Assembly: GCA_937900485.1 (NCBI GenBank)
Contig: CALCEL010000051.1
Coordinates: 1 to 27,368 of the forward strand
Direction: 5' to 3'
DNA from: an uncultured Prevotellaceae bacterium
GTDB lineage: Bacteria; Bacteroidota; Bacteroidia; Bacteroidales; Bacteroidaceae
DNA: 27,368 nucleotides
Shown: piece by piece, positions 13,995-23,706 of the stretch
Position numbering within the stretch: the stretch's first letter is position 1
Layout: the number at the start of each line of letters is the position of its first letter
Program-made: the position numbers and the translations under genes
Notes under the pieces: model-generated
What the model was told of the DNA's origin: nothing
The model's input: the letters and a program-made list of their open reading frames with translations, nothing else
Databases searched by the model: none

Positions 13995-16900
13995 GTGCGC
14001 TTTACACATGAGACAAACCGGTCACAGACACAAGAAAACAAATGTATTTTGAAGTATAAGTCGCGCAACATATTATACGCACTACTGACATCAGCAAGCA
14101 TCAGCGCTATCGCCTCACAAATGAATGGCGATAGTGCTTTTGTTCGTCTCAGTCCCAACAATAAAAGTCAAAGCGCCGCAACAGTATCGCAGACAGCTGA
14201 ACCATCGGCCGACACTATTAGAGTTAGAAAAACAGACTATCCTCACGGCGAACACCCGGACAAATACGCCTTGGACCTCGCAGATCCAGAAAATCTGAAA
14301 CATGACGAGGGAACATACGATGAAAAAAGCGGATATTACAAAGTGGGAACCAAACTCGGAGACAACTATCTCAGCGCACCGACACTCATGACGCCAGAGG
14401 AATATCTGAAATGGACGGAACGCAAGAGCATGGACGCATATTTCAGAGAACGGAATGACTCATTAGCAAGCTCGAACGGAAAGAACAAGTTCGACTTCAC
14501 AGACATGAAATTCGACTTGGGACCGGCTGAGAAAATCTTCGGACCAGGAGGAGTTCAGGTAAAGACACGAGGAAGCGCAGAACTCAAACTTGGATACACG
14601 TATAAGTATGTGGATAATCCATCGCTATCAGAACATAACAGGAAAACAACCTCGTTCGACTTCGATGAGAAGATTAACGCAGACATTACCGCAAAGGTAG
14701 GCGACAAGATGGACTTTAGTATAAAGTACAACACTGATGCCACCTTTGACTTCGACTCCAAAAATCTCAAACTGAGCTACGAGGGCAAAGAAGATGAGAT
14801 AGTTAAGCTTATCGAGGCTGGTAACGTGAGTTTCCCAACGACATCAAGCCTCATAAAGGGAGCATCAACATTATTCGGATTTAGGACAGACCTGCAGTTC
14901 GGAAAACTCAACTTACAGACTGTGGTGAGCCAGAAGAAATCCAAGTCAAAAACAGTCTCCTCACAAGGAGGAAGTCAATTGACCACGTTCGAGATAGAAG
15001 CGTACAACTATGATGAAAACCGTCACTTCTTCCTCGCACATTATTTCCGAGACAACTACGACAAAGCATGCTCCACACTGCCGACTATCACTAGCGGAGT
15101 GACAATAAACAGAGTAGAGATATGGGTGACCAACACTTCAGGAACCACGACCAACACTCGAAACATCATAGGATTCGTGGACCTTGGTGAATCTGGGCAC
15201 ACAAGCAACAACGCATGGACAAGTAACGGACTTATCACTCCCCAGAACTCTTCCAACACACTATACGCATCACTCGTAAACCAGTACACTGACGCAAGAA
15301 ACATAGATCAGTCAAGCACAATACTCGACCAGGTGATGTCGGGCGGTGTGGACTACGAGAAAATCGAGAACGCCCGTCTGCTCACGTCATCCGAGTACAC
15401 ACTCAACAAATATCTCGGTTATGTGTCGTTAAAATCCGCACTGACATCAAACCAAGTTCTCGCCATAGCGTATGAGTACACGTACGGTGGTCAGACATAT
15501 CAGGTCGGAGAGTTCTCTGCAGACCAGAAAGACTCTGACAAGGCTTTATTCGTCAAGCTTCTTAAAAACACCAGCAACTCGCCAAAGATGGGCAACTGGG
15601 ACCTGATGATGAAAAACGTATACTCTCTTAACGCACAATCCGTTCAGAAGGAGAAGTTCAAGATGGACATAAAATACACAAGCGACACCACCGGTGTGGC
15701 TGTGTCATTCCTACCCGAGGAACTTTTCAAACAAACCACCCTTCTGAAGATGATGAACCTCGACAGGTTGGATGACAATCTTAAGACGAATCCTAACGGA
15801 AAGTTTGACTTCATAGACGGCTATACCATCAACGCATCCACGGGACGTGTGATTTTTCCAGTCGTGGAGCCTTTCGGCGACTGGCTGCGTACCAAGATCG
15901 GGAATGATGGCATTGCTGATAAATACTGCTATGACGAGTTGTACGACTCCACAAAGACCACTGCCAAGCAAGTAGCGGAGAAGAACAAATTCACCCTTAC
16001 CGGTGAATTCAAGGCTTCAAGCGGAAGCGAGATAGACCTTGGAAGTTACAATATTCCTTCAGGCTCCGTTGTCGTGACTGCGGGCGGAGTGACACTCACG
16101 GAGGGAAGCGACTACACGGTAGACTACAGCCTTGGGAAAGTTACCATTATCAATCAAAGCATCATTGATGCGGGAACAAGCGTCAGCGTAAGCTTGGAGA
16201 GCCAGTCAGAATACTCTACCATGAGAAAAACCATGCTCGGAGTAAACTGGACATATGACTTCACTAAGAATTTCCAGCTTGGCGGAACATTACTCAGATT
16301 AACCGAGAAATCTCTCACTTCAAAGGTAGACATGGGTAATGAACCACTCAACAATACAATATGGGGTCTCAACATGAACTGGAAACAGGACAGTCAGTGG
16401 CTAACCAACATGGTAGACAAATTGCCATTGCTGGACCTCACCGCTCCGTCCAACATCTCACTGACGGGCGAATTCGCTCAACTTGTGGCAGGCAACGCAA
16501 GCGGAGTGCAGGGCAACGCATCCTACATAGACAATTTCGAAAGCACCAAGACAACTATTGACATAAGCACACCTTCGGAATGGACATTGTCGTCCACCCC
16601 ATCACACTTGCCTAACGGAAATCTCACTAACGACATACAATACGGATACAACCGTGCGCTGATGGCATGGTACACCATTGACCCACTCTTCACTCGACGC
16701 AGCAGTTCGCTTACGCCGTCTCATATCAAGAGAGACCTCGACCAGCTGTCCAACCACTACGTCAGGGAAGTGTACGTCAGGGAAGTGTATCCAAACCGTA
16801 CCGTAAACACAGGAGAGACCAACACTCTCAGCATATTGAACATTGCCTACTATCCTAGTGAGCGCGGTCCGTATAACCTGAACACAGACGTCAACCAGTA

Positions 16901-19900
16901 CGGAAAACTCAATGACCCTGCTTCCAACTGGGGAGGTATGATGAGAAAGATTGACACTAGCGACTTCGAGACAAGCAACGTCCAGTACATTGAGTTCTGG
17001 ATGCTTGATCCGTTTATATACACCAAAGACGACAATTCATACGGCGGCTCATTGTACCTCAACTTGGGAGACGTGAGTGAGGACATCCTCAAAGACGGAA
17101 AGAAAGCTTACGAGAGCGGCATGCCTGTCAACAACTCCACCAACTATACGGAGACTGTCTGGGGACGTATCCCCTCGGAGAAGTCAGTGGTGTACTCATT
17201 CTCCACAGAGAGCGGGGCGCGACAGAAACAGGATATCGGAATTAATGGTTTGTCCGACTCTGACGAGCGTACATTTGGCGCTTACCAAAATTACCTGAAC
17301 GAGATGAAGGGCAAGGTGTCCGCCGAAGTATATGACTCACTATACGAAGACCCCGCAGGTGATGACTACCACTACTTCCGCGGCTCAGACTTCGATGCCA
17401 AGGAGACGCCAATCCTCGACAGATACAAACGCATCAACTCACCAGAAGGGAACTCACCAAACACAAGCGAGTCTGGAGAGAGCTACAGTACCGCATATAA
17501 GTCCACGCCAGACTACGAGGACGTCAACAGCGACTACACAATGAATGAGTATGAAAACTTCTTCGAGTACAAAGTCGACATACGCCCTGACATGATGGAA
17601 GTCGGAAAGAATTTCATTGTGGACTCCAGAGAGACTAAGGTGTCACTGAGAAACGGCAACTCAGAGACTGCCACATGGTATCTCTTCCGTATCCCAGTAG
17701 ACAACTACGAGAGTAAGCAAGGTAACATCAATGATTTCAGCAGCATACGTTTTATGCGTATGTACATGACGGACTTCAAGAAGCCTATCGTTCTGCGACT
17801 CGCATCACTCGACCTTGTGAGAGGAGGATGGCGAAACTACACCCAAGCATTGTACACCGGCAGTAAACCAAGTGTCAGCGGAAGCCTGAGTACTGCGGCT
17901 GTCAATATCGAGGAAAACAACGACAAGACACCTGTCAACTACGTGCTTCCTCCTGGCATAACACGAGTACTGGACCCTTCACAGCCACAGCTCAGCCAAG
18001 AGAACGAGCAAGCGCTGTCTATGACAGTTGAGAACCTGGCAAGCGGAGACGCCAGAGCGGTGTACAACACCATGAACCTCGACCTGCGTAACTATAAGCA
18101 CTTGCAGATGTTCGTACACGCCAACGCTCTCGAGGGCGACACAGAGCTTCAAGATAATCAGATGAGTGTGTTCCTGAGAATTGGAAGCGACTACAAGAGC
18201 AACTACTACGAATATGAGATCCCTCTCAAACTCACTCCTGCTGGACACTACGACACATACACCACGAACGGATGTGAGTCTGTGTGGCCTGAGGATAATA
18301 TGCTGGACATCGACTTCACAACTCTCACCAACCTCAAACACTCACGTAACGTGGCGAGAGCTAATGGCAATGCCAGCTACACAGAGATTTTCTCAGAATA
18401 CGACAGTGATAATCCTGCCAACAAGGTGAGCATCATGGGTAATCCTACATTAGGAGAGGTAAAGACAATGATGATTGGCGTTCGCAATAACGGACGCAAG
18501 ACCGGTTCCGTGGAGGTATGGGTCAACGAGCTTCGTATGCAAGACTACAATAACGAGGGAGGATGGGCCGCACAGGGTAACATGAATATTCAGATCAGCG
18601 ACCTAGGCTCTGTCAATGTCACTGGACACGTAGAGACAGCAGGATTCGGTGGACTGGAGGAGAGTATCTCAGACAGACGTGACGACAATCTGTACGAATG
18701 GGGCATAACAACCCAGCTCGAACTGGGTAAGTTCTTCCCAGATAAATGGAAGATGTCACTCCCACTCTACTACTCATACTCATGGCAAAGAATATCGCCG
18801 AAGTACAATCCGTTCGACACGGACTTATTGCTCAAGGACGCACTCGACGAATGCGAGACAAAGGAAGCATATGACTCACTCAAAAGCATGTCAGAGACAG
18901 TGACGAGAAATAAGAACTTCTCTCTGTCCAACTGGAAGTCAAGCTACCGTAGCCGCAAACCTATGCCATACGACCCAGCGAACTTCTCGCTCAGCTACAG
19001 CTATAGCCAGAGATACAAGACCGGTGAGACAACCGTATATGAGAACGAGCAGAACTGGAAGGGAAGCCTATCGTACAGCTACTCTCCTAAGTACAAGACA
19101 CTGGAACCTTTCAAGAACATGAAAGGTAAGTCTAAGTGGCTCGACATCATCAAGGCTCAGAACCTGAACTACGCACCGCAGAGCATAGCGTTCAACACAG
19201 ATATCAGCCGTTCATACTATGAGTTTCAAGAGCGTGACCTCGACGCCGGCACACAACTGCCTGTCACATGGTCAGACCAGTTCCTCTGGAACAGAGAACT
19301 GTCCTTGCGATGGGACATATTCAAGTCACTCAAGCTCAACTACTCCTCTGCCACACACGCTGAGATTGAGGAACCGTACACTGTGGTCAACAAAGACCTG
19401 TACCCAGATCAGTACGAGGCATGGAAAGACTCCGTGAGACGCAGTATCCTGTCACTGGGACGACCTCTCACATACAACAGCGCCTTCAGTGCGTCATACT
19501 CACTCCCTCTCAGCAAGATTCCTCTACTGGCATGGATAACATCCGACGCTTCGTACAACAGCACATACAATTGGACTCGAGGCACAGAACTGGAGGACGG
19601 CACATCCTTAGGACACACGGCTACGACAAGTCGCGTGCTGAACATCAACGGCAAGTTCAACATCGAGACAATATACAAGAAAGTTCCTTTCCTTGCAGAG
19701 GTAGAGGAACGTTTCTCGGGCAAGAACAGCAACAACAAAAATAGTAAGAACAAGTCATCACGAGTCAAAGATACGATAAAGAACAAGTTCAACAACAAAG
19801 ACAAGGACAAAGACGCTGACAGCGACGAGAACGACAAAGCCAAAGGAGGACAGAAGAAGAAAAAAGACAAGAGTTTCTCCAAGGAAATCACACTGTGCGA

Positions 19901-21590
19901 CACGTCGTACACAGAAGTAAAACATGGGCAGAACTCCAAACGTCTCATCGTACGAGCTACCACAAAAGAAGGTAAACCGTATAATGTGAAATACTCTAAA
20001 GTAGACGCGAACACCATAAGGATCAAGAACCGCGACACTGCATCTGTGAAAATCTCCGTAGTAGCCAAGGAACCGCTTGAGAGCAACACCCTTTACAAGG
20101 CAGCACAGGTGGTGACTCGCGGTCTCATGCTCATCAGAAACGCCAACATCTCATACAAGAACAGCTATTCGCTCACTCTGCCGGGATTCAAAACGGAAAT
20201 AGGTGACGTCTTCGGACAAAAAGGAGTGAATGGTCTGTTATCCCCAGGTCTCGACTTCGCCTTCGGTATGGTTGGAGACGGATACATCAACAAGGCTGCC
20301 GAGAATGGCTGGCTCATACAGAACGACTCCAATATCACAACGCCAGCCACGAGCAGCAGCACGGAGGACCTTCAGCTGAAGATGTCACTGGAACCTGTCA
20401 AGGATTTCAAGATAGATCTCAACGCAAGCCGTACAACAAACAAGTCGAAGAACATACAGTTCATGTACTCCGACATGCCAACGACTGCAAGCGGTAGCTT
20501 CACCATGACCATTGTGTCCGCCTCAACCGCATTCAAGAGCAGCGGTAACATCAACAACAACTACAACTCAGAGCCTTTCAACAAGTTCCTGAGCTATCTG
20601 CCTATTTTCCAGGAAAGACTGGAGAAGAAATATGAGGGATCGGTCTACCCAGCCTCAGCCGGTACATTGGCCAACAAAACATACGACTCAAGCAACGGAG
20701 GTGTTGAAATGTACTCCGCCGATGTCATGATACCAGCGTTCCTTGCGGCATACTGCGGTAAAAACCCACATAGCAGTCCTTTATCGATATTCCCAGCGCT
20801 AAGCAGCATACTGCCTAACTGGAGCATCAAATATAGCGGTCTGTCACGGCTTAGCTGGTTTGCAGACAGGTTCAAGAGTTTCAACATCAACCACGCATAC
20901 AAGAGCATATACTCTGTCGGAGCATACAACACATACTCCAGCTATATGGCTTTCATGGGCGACATGGGATTCATCACTGACGTGACAACAGGCAACCCAA
21001 TCCCAAGCTCCATGTACAACGTGTCAACGGTAAGCATCAACGAGAGCTTCTCTCCGCTGATAGGAGTCGACATGACATTCAACAATGGCATCACGACAAA
21101 GTTGGAATACAAGAAGACGAGGTCACTAAACCTGAGCATGACAAGCGTCGCCCTGACGGAAAACCTGTCCAACGACATCGTGTTCGGTTTCGCTTACAAG
21201 ATTAAGGACATAAACCTGTTCAGCGCAAAGACGATACAGAGCACTGACTCAAAATCGAAACGCAAAAACAAAAACAGCGACGACTCAAAGGACAAGGCAA
21301 GCAAGTCAAAGAAAGTCGGCGGAGTAAGCCACGACCTCAATCTCAGATGCGACTTCTCATACCGTATGCAGGATGCGCTCAACAGAAACATCTCGACGGC
21401 TACGACGACAGCCACAAGCGGAACGACAGCCTATAAGGTAGCGGTCAACGCAGACTATACATTCTCAAAACTGCTGACGCTGAGCGGTTACATCGACTGG
21501 CAGAAGAGCATTCCTCTCGTTTCCACATCTTCCTACCCTACCACGACGGCAGACTTCGGAATAAGCATGAAATTCTCGCTGACAAGATAG
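13995..21590 (+). CDS. sprA: SprA/Sov, T9SS outer-membrane translocon channel
   Basis: SprA (Sov in Porphyromonas gingivalis) is the giant outer-membrane beta-barrel pore through which T9SS clients cross; it was first known from gliding motility. About 2500 residues, matching the family (2400-2500). N-terminal SprA_N-type sequence (EEYLKWTERKSMDAYFRERND; FGPGGVQVKTRGSAELKLGY) and long alternating beta-strand stretches follow to a C-terminal strand ending FGISMKFSLTR. The start is uncertain: GTG at 13995 has AAAAGG upstream, but TTG at 14049 begins a compact signal peptide (KYKSRNILYALLTSASISAIAS). Two Lys/Asp/Asn-rich loops (nt 19711-19880 and 21240-21325) interrupt the barrel sequence. Co-transcription with ruvA is likely, since no clear promoter precedes it. 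The next gene begins 7 bases after the stop. Confidence 0.96.
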   Translation: MRFTHETNRSQTQENKCILKYKSRNILYALLTSASISAIASQMNGDSAFVRLSPNNKSQSAATVSQTAEPSADTIRVRKTDYPHGEHPDKYALDLADPENLKHDEGTYDEKSGYYKVGTKLGDNYLSAPTLMTPEEYLKWTERKSMDAYFRERNDSLASSNGKNKFDFTDMKFDLGPAEKIFGPGGVQVKTRGSAELKLGYTYKYVDNPSLSEHNRKTTSFDFDEKINADITAKVGDKMDFSIKYNTDATFDFDSKNLKLSYEGKEDEIVKLIEAGNVSFPTTSSLIKGASTLFGFRTDLQFGKLNLQTVVSQKKSKSKTVSSQGGSQLTTFEIEAYNYDENRHFFLAHYFRDNYDKACSTLPTITSGVTINRVEIWVTNTSGTTTNTRNIIGFVDLGESGHTSNNAWTSNGLITPQNSSNTLYASLVNQYTDARNIDQSSTILDQVMSGGVDYEKIENARLLTSSEYTLNKYLGYVSLKSALTSNQVLAIAYEYTYGGQTYQVGEFSADQKDSDKALFVKLLKNTSNSPKMGNWDLMMKNVYSLNAQSVQKEKFKMDIKYTSDTTGVAVSFLPEELFKQTTLLKMMNLDRLDDNLKTNPNGKFDFIDGYTINASTGRVIFPVVEPFGDWLRTKIGNDGIADKYCYDELYDSTKTTAKQVAEKNKFTLTGEFKASSGSEIDLGSYNIPSGSVVVTAGGVTLTEGSDYTVDYSLGKVTIINQSIIDAGTSVSVSLESQSEYSTMRKTMLGVNWTYDFTKNFQLGGTLLRLTEKSLTSKVDMGNEPLNNTIWGLNMNWKQDSQWLTNMVDKLPLLDLTAPSNISLTGEFAQLVAGNASGVQGNASYIDNFESTKTTIDISTPSEWTLSSTPSHLPNGNLTNDIQYGYNRALMAWYTIDPLFTRRSSSLTPSHIKRDLDQLSNHYVREVYVREVYPNRTVNTGETNTLSILNIAYYPSERGPYNLNTDVNQYGKLNDPASNWGGMMRKIDTSDFETSNVQYIEFWMLDPFIYTKDDNSYGGSLYLNLGDVSEDILKDGKKAYESGMPVNNSTNYTETVWGRIPSEKSVVYSFSTESGARQKQDIGINGLSDSDERTFGAYQNYLNEMKGKVSAEVYDSLYEDPAGDDYHYFRGSDFDAKETPILDRYKRINSPEGNSPNTSESGESYSTAYKSTPDYEDVNSDYTMNEYENFFEYKVDIRPDMMEVGKNFIVDSRETKVSLRNGNSETATWYLFRIPVDNYESKQGNINDFSSIRFMRMYMTDFKKPIVLRLASLDLVRGGWRNYTQALYTGSKPSVSGSLSTAAVNIEENNDKTPVNYVLPPGITRVLDPSQPQLSQENEQALSMTVENLASGDARAVYNTMNLDLRNYKHLQMFVHANALEGDTELQDNQMSVFLRIGSDYKSNYYEYEIPLKLTPAGHYDTYTTNGCESVWPEDNMLDIDFTTLTNLKHSRNVARANGNASYTEIFSEYDSDNPANKVSIMGNPTLGEVKTMMIGVRNNGRKTGSVEVWVNELRMQDYNNEGGWAAQGNMNIQISDLGSVNVTGHVETAGFGGLEESISDRRDDNLYEWGITTQLELGKFFPDKWKMSLPLYYSYSWQRISPKYNPFDTDLLLKDALDECETKEAYDSLKSMSETVTRNKNFSLSNWKSSYRSRKPMPYDPANFSLSYSYSQRYKTGETTVYENEQNWKGSLSYSYSPKYKTLEPFKNMKGKSKWLDIIKAQNLNYAPQSIAFNTDISRSYYEFQERDLDAGTQLPVTWSDQFLWNRELSLRWDIFKSLKLNYSSATHAEIEEPYTVVNKDLYPDQYEAWKDSVRRSILSLGRPLTYNSAFSASYSLPLSKIPLLAWITSDASYNSTYNWTRGTELEDGTSLGHTATTSRVLNINGKFNIETIYKKVPFLAEVEERFSGKNSNNKNSKNKSSRVKDTIKNKFNNKDKDKDADSDENDKAKGGQKKKKDKSFSKEITLCDTSYTEVKHGQNSKRLIVRATTKEGKPYNVKYSKVDANTIRIKNRDTASVKISVVAKEPLESNTLYKAAQVVTRGLMLIRNANISYKNSYSLTLPGFKTEIGDVFGQKGVNGLLSPGLDFAFGMVGDGYINKAAENGWLIQNDSNITTPATSSSTEDLQLKMSLEPVKDFKIDLNASRTTNKSKNIQFMYSDMPTTASGSFTMTIVSASTAFKSSGNINNNYNSEPFNKFLSYLPIFQERLEKKYEGSVYPASAGTLANKTYDSSNGGVEMYSADVMIPAFLAAYCGKNPHSSPLSIFPALSSILPNWSIKYSGLSRLSWFADRFKSFNINHAYKSIYSVGAYNTYSSYMAFMGDMGFITDVTTGNPIPSSMYNVSTVSINESFSPLIGVDMTFNNGITTKLEYKKTRSLNLSMTSVALTENLSNDIVFGFAYKIKDINLFSAKTIQSTDSKSKRKNKNSDDSKDKASKSKKVGGVSHDLNLRCDFSYRMQDALNRNISTATTTATSGTTAYKVAVNADYTFSKLLTLSGYIDWQKSIPLVSTSSYPTTTADFGISMKFSLTR
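16758..16787 (+). repeat. exact 15-base tandem duplication inside sprA
   Basis: TACGTCAGGGAAGTG occurs twice with no gap, in frame, coding for YVREV-YVREV just before YPNR. The identity at third codon positions suggests a recent slip event or a recently homogenised repeat; it does not break the frame. Confidence 0.85.
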
Positions 21591-21597
21591 CACACAC

Positions 21598-22290
21598 ATG
21601 AACATAACAGATCTCATACATAAGTCCATAAAGAAACATGAGTGGAAAGAACTCGAGCAATATCTTTCCACAGTGAAAAGCAAGGATCTCAGAATCCTGG
21701 AACGTGACATGCGTGAGAATGTGATGCCTCACATGTGCAACGAGGACTTCTGGGATACATACACGCATCTCGTCATGTACAGGAAACAAGCATTTCTCTC
21801 ATGCGCCGCCGCAGCGAGTCAACTGGCGTCAGAAGGAAAAATAGACTTCCAAAATAACCACATTAGAAAATTATCTCTATATTTGCGCGAGAGCTATCCG
21901 AAGTCCGTTCAGAGCGTCGTAAACATCCTGTTACCCCTCATGGTGACAGAAAAACAGATTGACGACCTTTTTCAGGCATTTGACACGGGACACGAGGAGA
22001 GAGTCGCCGCACTACTCAGACAGTGCAGTCCCCTCACCTACTACTCACTCTTCAAGACTCTCAGACACACACACGACAGCAAGGACTTCGTCAAGAAATG
22101 CTGTCTGCTCATCCTCAGAAAAGAGGACAGCCTGTCGCATAACATGGCATGCATACTTAAAGAGTACTTCGACCTGGACGGTGTCACATGTCCAGAGCCT
22201 ATCCACATCGAGCACTATGAACTCAGCCGGATAGACCAGAACAGAGAAAATTTCACTAATGTCTTACAAGGAAAACTGCCAAAACTATGA
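21598..22290 (+). CDS. conserved-looking hypothetical protein, 230 aa
   Basis: I do not recognise this family. 230 residues, predicted mostly helical and rich in charged residues and leucine (ITDLIHKSIKKHEWKELEQYL at the N-terminus), without signal peptide, membrane segment or catalytic motif, so probably cytoplasmic. Scattered cysteines (for example CC near residue 167) form no clear metal site. It starts 7 bases after the sprA stop and its final ATGA overlaps the start of the protease gene, so it is translated with both neighbours. Position suggests a link with SprA or the protease, but that is inference. Base composition resembles its neighbours. Confidence 0.85.
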   Translation: MNITDLIHKSIKKHEWKELEQYLSTVKSKDLRILERDMRENVMPHMCNEDFWDTYTHLVMYRKQAFLSCAAAASQLASEGKIDFQNNHIRKLSLYLRESYPKSVQSVVNILLPLMVTEKQIDDLFQAFDTGHEERVAALLRQCSPLTYYSLFKTLRHTHDSKDFVKKCCLLILRKEDSLSHNMACILKEYFDLDGVTCPEPIHIEHYELSRIDQNRENFTNVLQGKLPKL

Positions 22291-23681
22291 GAACTCTCAC
22301 TTCCTTGCTGTTTCTTCTCCTATGCTTGGGAACCATGGCAGCTGACGATTTTGACTCCATCCCGCTTTTCAGATACAGGATAACACTGAGAGACAAGGAT
22401 AACAACACATACTCCGTCGACAAACCGGAGCAGTTTCTGTCACACAAAGCCATAGAACGTCGCAAACGACACAACATAGCCATCGACGAGGAGGACCTTC
22501 CGCTCTCACAAACCTACGTTGACGGCATCGCCGGCAGAGGATTCAAAGTGATAAGCGGAAGCAAATGGAATAACACACTACTTGTGTCATCCACTGACTC
22601 CACACTCATCAACGACGTGATAGACCTCGACTACGTGACAGACATCACGTGCGTTGGCGAGTGGATATACAAGACACACCGCCACGACAAGGCGAAAAGA
22701 AGAAATAACATAAAAACACACAACGATTCCGTGCCAGAAAACGGCACCTACGGAGCAGCCTTTTTCCAGATACGGCAACTCAACGGCATACCTCTTCACA
22801 ACAGCGGATATCGAGGAGACGGTATGACCATTGCCATCATCGACGGCGGGTTTCTCAACGCGGACGTCATACCAGCGTTCAAGAACACTAGAATAGCAGG
22901 CACGAAGGACATGGTGGGCATAGGCGACGACATCTTCCAGGAGCACAGACACGGCATGCAGGTCTTGTCATGCATAGGCATGAATGACAGATACCGTTTC
23001 GTTGGCACTGCCCCCGAAGCCTCCTTCTGGCTGATACGCAGCGAGGAGACTAACGGGGAACAAGCCGTGGAGGAAGACAACTGGGCGGCCGCTGTGGAGT
23101 TCGCGGACAGCGTCGGAGCAGACATCATCAACTCATCACTCGGATACTCAAAATTCCAGAACGACGAGATGTCCGTGAAATACCATGAGTTGGACGGCAA
23201 GACACACCTGATATCAAGGACGGCCTCAAAGATTGCGTCAAAAGGCATGATACTGTGTAACAGCGCCGGTAACGACGGTAATAAGACATGGAAGAAAATC
23301 GGTGTCCCGGCAGACGCGAACGATATACTGACTGTAGGTGCTGTCAGCATGACTGGCACGATTGCCACGTTCTCATCCGTCGGAGACACACAGGACCATC
23401 GTGTGAAACCTGACATCTGCGCCATGGGAGTGAACGCCTGCGTGATGTCACCTGGCGGCACACTGACAACGGCTAACGGCACATCGTTCTCATCACCGAT
23501 ACTCACAGGCTTGGTGGCTTGTCTCTGGCAGGCACTGCCAAAGCTCAACGCCTACCAGATAATGGACGCCATCAGGCAAAGCGGCAACAGCTACGAACAC
23601 CCGAACAACGTGTACGGATACGGCATACCAGACTTCCAGAAAGCCTACAACATAGGTAAGGAGATCATGGAACGTCAATAA
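22287..23681 (+). CDS. secreted S8 (subtilisin-family) serine protease
   Basis: A serine endopeptidase of the subtilase fold. 464 residues with an N-terminal signal peptide (about 1-19). Residues 25-150 look like a propeptide or inhibitor-like region. The catalytic domain follows with Asp186 in IAIIDGGF, His222 in EHRHGMQV, oxyanion Asn329 in NSAGNDG and Ser400 in NGTSFSSP, so the triad is complete. It ends soon after the domain (FQKAYNIGKEIMERQ) with no T9SS C-terminal tail, so it probably stays in the periplasm or leaves by another route. The start overlaps the preceding gene by four bases; xseA begins 25 bases downstream. The substrate is unknown; processing of secreted proteins is a reasonable guess only. 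Confidence 0.93.
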   Translation: MRTLTSLLFLLLCLGTMAADDFDSIPLFRYRITLRDKDNNTYSVDKPEQFLSHKAIERRKRHNIAIDEEDLPLSQTYVDGIAGRGFKVISGSKWNNTLLVSSTDSTLINDVIDLDYVTDITCVGEWIYKTHRHDKAKRRNNIKTHNDSVPENGTYGAAFFQIRQLNGIPLHNSGYRGDGMTIAIIDGGFLNADVIPAFKNTRIAGTKDMVGIGDDIFQEHRHGMQVLSCIGMNDRYRFVGTAPEASFWLIRSEETNGEQAVEEDNWAAAVEFADSVGADIINSSLGYSKFQNDEMSVKYHELDGKTHLISRTASKIASKGMILCNSAGNDGNKTWKKIGVPADANDILTVGAVSMTGTIATFSSVGDTQDHRVKPDICAMGVNACVMSPGGTLTTANGTSFSSPILTGLVACLWQALPKLNAYQIMDAIRQSGNSYEHPNNVYGYGIPDFQKAYNIGKEIMERQ

Positions 23682-23706
23682 ACTCCGGCAAAAGGCATAC
23701 AGACAG

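Noticed and set aside
19409..20089. 226-codon open frame on the minus strand
   Set aside because: It is antisense to the Lys-rich part of sprA, and its hydrophobic Leu/Ser/Phe runs are simply the complement of AAG/AAC/GAC codons.
22796..23548. 250-codon open frame on the minus strand
   Set aside because: It is fully antisense to the protease gene, whose catalytic motifs are intact; the antisense protein has no recognisable domain and is a by-product of codon usage.
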